Part shown: piece by piece, positions 60,897-64,000 of the stretch
How the letters are laid out: every line of letters begins with the position of its first letter
How positions within the stretch are numbered: the stretch's first letter is position 1
Assembly: GCF_900100795.1 (NCBI RefSeq)
Contig: NZ_FNCO01000007.1
Coordinates: forward strand, 124,001 to 188,000
Source: Pseudomonas abietaniphila
GTDB lineage: Bacteria > Pseudomonadota > Gammaproteobacteria > Pseudomonadales > Pseudomonadaceae
Length of the DNA stretch: 64,000 nucleotides
Direction: 5' to 3'
Made by a program: the position numbers and the translations under genes
The notes under the pieces: model-generated
Databases searched by the model: none
What the model was told of the DNA's origin: nothing
Seen by the model: only the letters and a program-made list of their open reading frames with translations

Positions 60897-61766
60897 ATGT
60901 TTACCGCCGCCATCGTCACCGGCCTCGGTCTGGGCAGCATGTACGCGCTGCTCGCGCTGGGCTTTCACCTGACCTATGTGGTCTCGCGCACCGTCAATTT
61001 CGCTCAGGGCAGCGCGATGATGGTGGGCGCAGTGCTGGGCTATACGCTGTGCATCACGTGGGGTTTGTCACTGTGGCTGGCGCTGCCGCTGACGCTGTTG
61101 CTCAGCGCGCTGTACGGCCTGGTAATCGAACGCTGGCTGGTGCGCCCGTTCCACAGCCGTGGCTCCCAGGCCTGGCTGATGGCTACGGTGGCGGGCGGCA
61201 TTCTGGTGGACAACCTGGCACTGTTCACCTTTGGCAAAGAGCCGCGTCAATTTGAAAGCAGCCTGGTGAGCCTCAAGGTCGAGCTGTTGGGCAACGGCAT
61301 CGGTGCCTTGCAGTTGCTGATTCCGCTGATGGGCGCGGCCATCGCCCTCGCGCTGTTCCTGGTGCGCCGCTACACGCGCCTGGGCAAAGTGCTGGAGGCC
61401 TGCGTTCAAAATCCCAAGGCAGCGATGCTGATGGGCATCAACGTCAATCGCGTGGTCGCTATCGCCTTTGCGGTTTCGACGGTGTTCGCCGCAGTTGCGG
61501 GCCTGCTGATCGCGCCGCTGTTCAGCGTTAACGCCGAGATGGGCATGTTGTTCGGCCTCAAGGCCTTTGCGGTGGCGATTCTCGGCGGCATTTCCAGCGC
61601 CGGTGGTGTGTTCGGGGCCGGGCTGCTGTTCGGCCTGACCGAAGCGCTGGTCACCCTGTATTTCGGCTCGGCGTTTACCCAGATCTTTACCTTCGCGCTG
61701 GTGATTATTGCCTTGGCGATTCGTCCCAACGGCCTGTTTGGCAGCCAGGCACTGGTGAAAGTATGA
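60897..61766 (+). CDS. LivH-type permease
   Basis: This 289-residue inner-membrane permease has about eight helices. Family features are GLGLGSMYALLALGFHLTY at the start, RTVNFAQGSAMMVGA, and FAVAILGGISSAGGVFGA in the second half. AAGGA precedes the ATG. Its stop overlaps the start of the following fusion gene (ATGA), so the two are translationally coupled. Confidence 0.88.
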   Translation: MFTAAIVTGLGLGSMYALLALGFHLTYVVSRTVNFAQGSAMMVGAVLGYTLCITWGLSLWLALPLTLLLSALYGLVIERWLVRPFHSRGSQAWLMATVAGGILVDNLALFTFGKEPRQFESSLVSLKVELLGNGIGALQLLIPLMGAAIALALFLVRRYTRLGKVLEACVQNPKAAMLMGINVNRVVAIAFAVSTVFAAVAGLLIAPLFSVNAEMGMLFGLKAFAVAILGGISSAGGVFGAGLLFGLTEALVTLYFGSAFTQIFTFALVIIALAIRPNGLFGSQALVKV

Positions 61767-64000
61767 AAGACCTGAAACCCCTGTTAGGCCCTGCGTCCAT
61801 TGCCGTACTGGCCCTTGTCAGCGTGATTGCGGTCTTTACCCTGGACAGCTACTCACTGCTGGTCTTCACCTTGTGTGCACTGGCCGCCGTGGTCGGTGTC
61901 GGCCTCAACGTCTTGATCGGCTTGAGCGGGCAAATCTCTTTCGGTCACATCGCCTTCTATGCCATCGGCGCCTATGTCTCGGCCTTGATGACCCTCGCGG
62001 GCCTGCCGCTGTGGCTGGCGGTTCCCGCCGCGGGCGTCGTGGCCGGTGGCGTTGGCGCATTGCTGGCCATTCCTGCGTTACGCGTCACCGGGCCTTATCT
62101 GGCGATGATCACCATCGCGTTCTCGTTTGTCGTGCACCACAGCCTGATCGAATGGCGTGATGTCACGGGCGGCTCGAATGGACTGATGGGCATCCCGTTG
62201 CCGGCGTTCGCGGGCATGGACCCCTCGGTCTTGCTGGCGCTGATCGCCACCGCCCTGATGATCGGCGCACTGGCGTTTTACCAGCGCGTGCACCACAGCG
62301 GCTGGGGCAAGGCGATGCGCGCGGTGAAGGCGTCGGAAATCGCTGCGCGCTCACTGGGTTTCAATCCGGTCGTCAGCAAAACCCTGGCCTTCGCACTGTC
62401 CGCCCTGCTCACCGGGCTGGCCGGCGCCTTGCTGGCCCCGTTGTTGATGTTCATCAACCCGGAGTCGTTTCCGTTTTCACAATCGATTCTGTTCGTGCTG
62501 GCGGTGATCGTCGGCGGCAGCGGCACCTTGTTCGGCCCGGTGCTCGGCGCCTTGTTGATCGTGCTGGTGCCGGAACTGCTGTCGGATTTCGCCGAGTACC
62601 GCCTGCTGATTTTCTCGGTGTTGCTGCTGGTGGTGCTGTGGATAGCGCCGAACGGCCTGCTTGGCGCCCTCGCCCGTCGCTGGATCAAACCCACGCTGCT
62701 GACACCTCCGGGCCAGATCAATCAGAAACGCATGGCCGATTTTCTGAGCGCTCGCGTGAAGGGCGATGGCCTGCACATTCGTGACATCGGCATCCGTTTC
62801 GGCGGTGTGCAGGCGGCGCAGGGCGTCAGTCTGCACGCGCCAGCCGGGAGCGTCACCAGCATCATCGGCCCCAACGGCGCGGGCAAAACCACGGTGCTGA
62901 ACATGATCAGCGGCTTCTACACCCCGGACAGCGGACAGATCGAGCTTGACCAGTCGCTGGCTGGATTGCCTGCCTGGAAAACGGCGCGTGCCGGCATCGC
63001 GCGGACCTACCAGACCACTCAACTGTTCGGCGAGATGTCGGTGCTGGACAACGTGCTGGTGGCCATGCAGAAAGGCCGTCTGGGTTTTATCTTCAATCGC
63101 GCCACCGCCGAGCAGCGCTCCCTTGCACTGGACCTGCTGGCGCTGGTGGGCTATCGAGGCGCAGTCAACATCGCCGCCGACGACCTGCCCCACGTCGACC
63201 GTCGGCTGGTGGAAATTGCCCGGGCGCTGGCGACTGCGCCCTCGGTGTTGCTGCTGGATGAGCCGGCTGCGGGCTTGAGTCGCCGCGACACCGACGCCCT
63301 GGCGATTGTGTTGAAGCAACTCGCCGGCTATGGCCTGACCGTGATGCTGGTCGAGCACGACATGGCACTGGTGATGTCGGTGTCCGAACGCTTGCTGGTG
63401 CTGGACGCGGGCAAACCGATCACGGTCGGCACGCCGCTGGAAGTGCAACAGAACGAGCGGGTGATCGCCGCTTATCTCGGGGGCACCGAGTATCGGGCGA
63501 CACCCCGCGACCAAGCCTGGAACGGCAGCCATGACGCGCGCCTGTACGTGAAAGATCTGGTCATCGACTACGGCGCTGCGCCTGTGGTGAACAAGGTCAA
63601 TCTGGTGGTCAACCCTGGCGAGCTGGTGGCGATTCTCGGCGCCAACGGCGCGGGCAAATCGAGCATCCTGCAGTGCCTGGCGGGCCTGCATCGTGCGTCA
63701 GGCGGCAGCATCCTGCTGGACAACGAAAACATCGAACAGGCCAGCGCCAGCAGCATCGCGGGACAGGGCCTGGCGTTGGTCCCCGAAGGTCGCCAGGTCT
63801 TCCCGTACCTGAGCGTGCGCGACAACCTGCTGCTGGGCGGTTACTCGCGACGTGAAGCGTTCGACGCCGAGGGGGAAATCGAAGCGATCCTCAAGCGTTT
63901 CCCTCGCCTGCGTGACCGGATCGACAGCCCGGCCGGTCTGCTTTCCGGCGGCGAGCAACAGATGGTCGCGGTGGGTCGCGGGTTGATGGCCAAACCGAAA
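61763..64000 (+). CDS. LivM-LivG-LivF triple fusion, cut by window edge
   Basis: One continuous frame of 746 codons runs to the window end with no stop. Residues 1-315 are a LivM-type permease (for example GLSGQISFGHIAFYAIGAY). Residues about 334-570 are a LivG-type ATPase with Walker A GPNGAGKTT (369-377) and Walker B LLLDEPAAGL. From about 591 it is a LivF-type ATPase with Walker A GANGAGKSS (626-634) and signature LLSGGEQQM. In the LivG half the ABC signature is degenerate: LPHVDRRLVEIARAL (from residue 475) where LivG has YGxQRRLEIARAL. Permease and both ATPases thus form one polypeptide. Confidence 0.88.
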   Translation, partial: MKDLKPLLGPASIAVLALVSVIAVFTLDSYSLLVFTLCALAAVVGVGLNVLIGLSGQISFGHIAFYAIGAYVSALMTLAGLPLWLAVPAAGVVAGGVGALLAIPALRVTGPYLAMITIAFSFVVHHSLIEWRDVTGGSNGLMGIPLPAFAGMDPSVLLALIATALMIGALAFYQRVHHSGWGKAMRAVKASEIAARSLGFNPVVSKTLAFALSALLTGLAGALLAPLLMFINPESFPFSQSILFVLAVIVGGSGTLFGPVLGALLIVLVPELLSDFAEYRLLIFSVLLLVVLWIAPNGLLGALARRWIKPTLLTPPGQINQKRMADFLSARVKGDGLHIRDIGIRFGGVQAAQGVSLHAPAGSVTSIIGPNGAGKTTVLNMISGFYTPDSGQIELDQSLAGLPAWKTARAGIARTYQTTQLFGEMSVLDNVLVAMQKGRLGFIFNRATAEQRSLALDLLALVGYRGAVNIAADDLPHVDRRLVEIARALATAPSVLLLDEPAAGLSRRDTDALAIVLKQLAGYGLTVMLVEHDMALVMSVSERLLVLDAGKPITVGTPLEVQQNERVIAAYLGGTEYRATPRDQAWNGSHDARLYVKDLVIDYGAAPVVNKVNLVVNPGELVAILGANGAGKSSILQCLAGLHRASGGSILLDNENIEQASASSIAGQGLALVPEGRQVFPYLSVRDNLLLGGYSRREAFDAEGEIEAILKRFPRLRDRIDSPAGLLSGGEQQMVAVGRGLMAKPK

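Overview
The window reads as chromosomal DNA of a Pseudomonas species, most likely of the fluorescens/syringae side of the genus. The grounds are an OprD-family porin, a PauB-type oxidoreductase, a NorR/PpyR pair, a YceH protein, high-GC third positions, and intergenic REP-type palindromes of the 'GTAGGAGCGCGCTTGC' kind that are typical of these genomes. Gene density is normal, with no phage, insertion sequence, integron or CRISPR array. The left edge cuts a gene of unknown function and the right edge cuts a giant ABC-transporter fusion gene.

Layout. 1-11.4 kb is housekeeping and small genes: a tRNA-Val(GAC) with a stringent-type promoter, a polyamine-type FAD oxidoreductase, a C39-fold lipoprotein lacking its catalytic Cys, TerC, NhaR, two transport/unknown genes, YceH, an AroE-like dehydrogenase, and several small proteins. 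11.7-12.6 kb is the peptidoglycan endopeptidase PbpG. 12.7-22.2 kb is an ectoine/hydroxyectoine catabolic island: doeB-doeA-eutC-eutB leftward, the MocR-type regulator enuR leftward, and the ehuBCDA importer rightward, with a shared candidate EnuR operator in both control regions. 22.2-26.8 kb is a divergent cluster of a CorA-like channel, an RLAN/ATP-grasp (RimK-like) ligase, a GNAT-C39 peptidase fusion and membrane proteins, which looks like a peptide-modifying system. 27-30 kb carries mntH and an MFS transporter. 30.3-32.3 kb is norR with three GT-N7-AC sites in front of a ppyR-like membrane gene.

32.5-38.4 kb is a tight five-gene operon: a HAD-UbiA fusion, DprE1-like, DprE2-like, a UPF0104-type flippase candidate and a GT-C membrane glycosyltransferase. 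It matches the mycobacterial polyprenyl-phosphoryl-D-arabinofuranose route and is the most interesting system in the window. It is followed by 0.8 kb of REP blocks and a 39-bp tandem array. 39.2-42.1 kb holds a DUF2945 protein, a GH15 hydrolase and an SDR. 43.6-47.3 kb is pstSCAB with a three-half-site Pho box but no adjacent phoU. 47.9-51.7 kb holds small secreted proteins, an OprD-family porin and a periplasmic cupin. 51.7-58.2 kb is a LacI-regulated sugar/polyol ABC importer with an FGGY kinase. 59.7-64 kb is a LivK-LivH-(LivM-LivG-LivF fusion) importer.

How the parts fit. Much of the window serves nutrient scavenging (ectoine, sugar or polyol, amino-acid-like substrates, phosphate, manganese) and stress responses (compatible solutes, NO, Na+/pH). 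Two clusters look like dedicated biosynthetic or modification systems: the arabinofuranose-lipid operon and the ATP-grasp/GNAT-C39 cluster. All functions are read from sequence by family recognition; no search was run.
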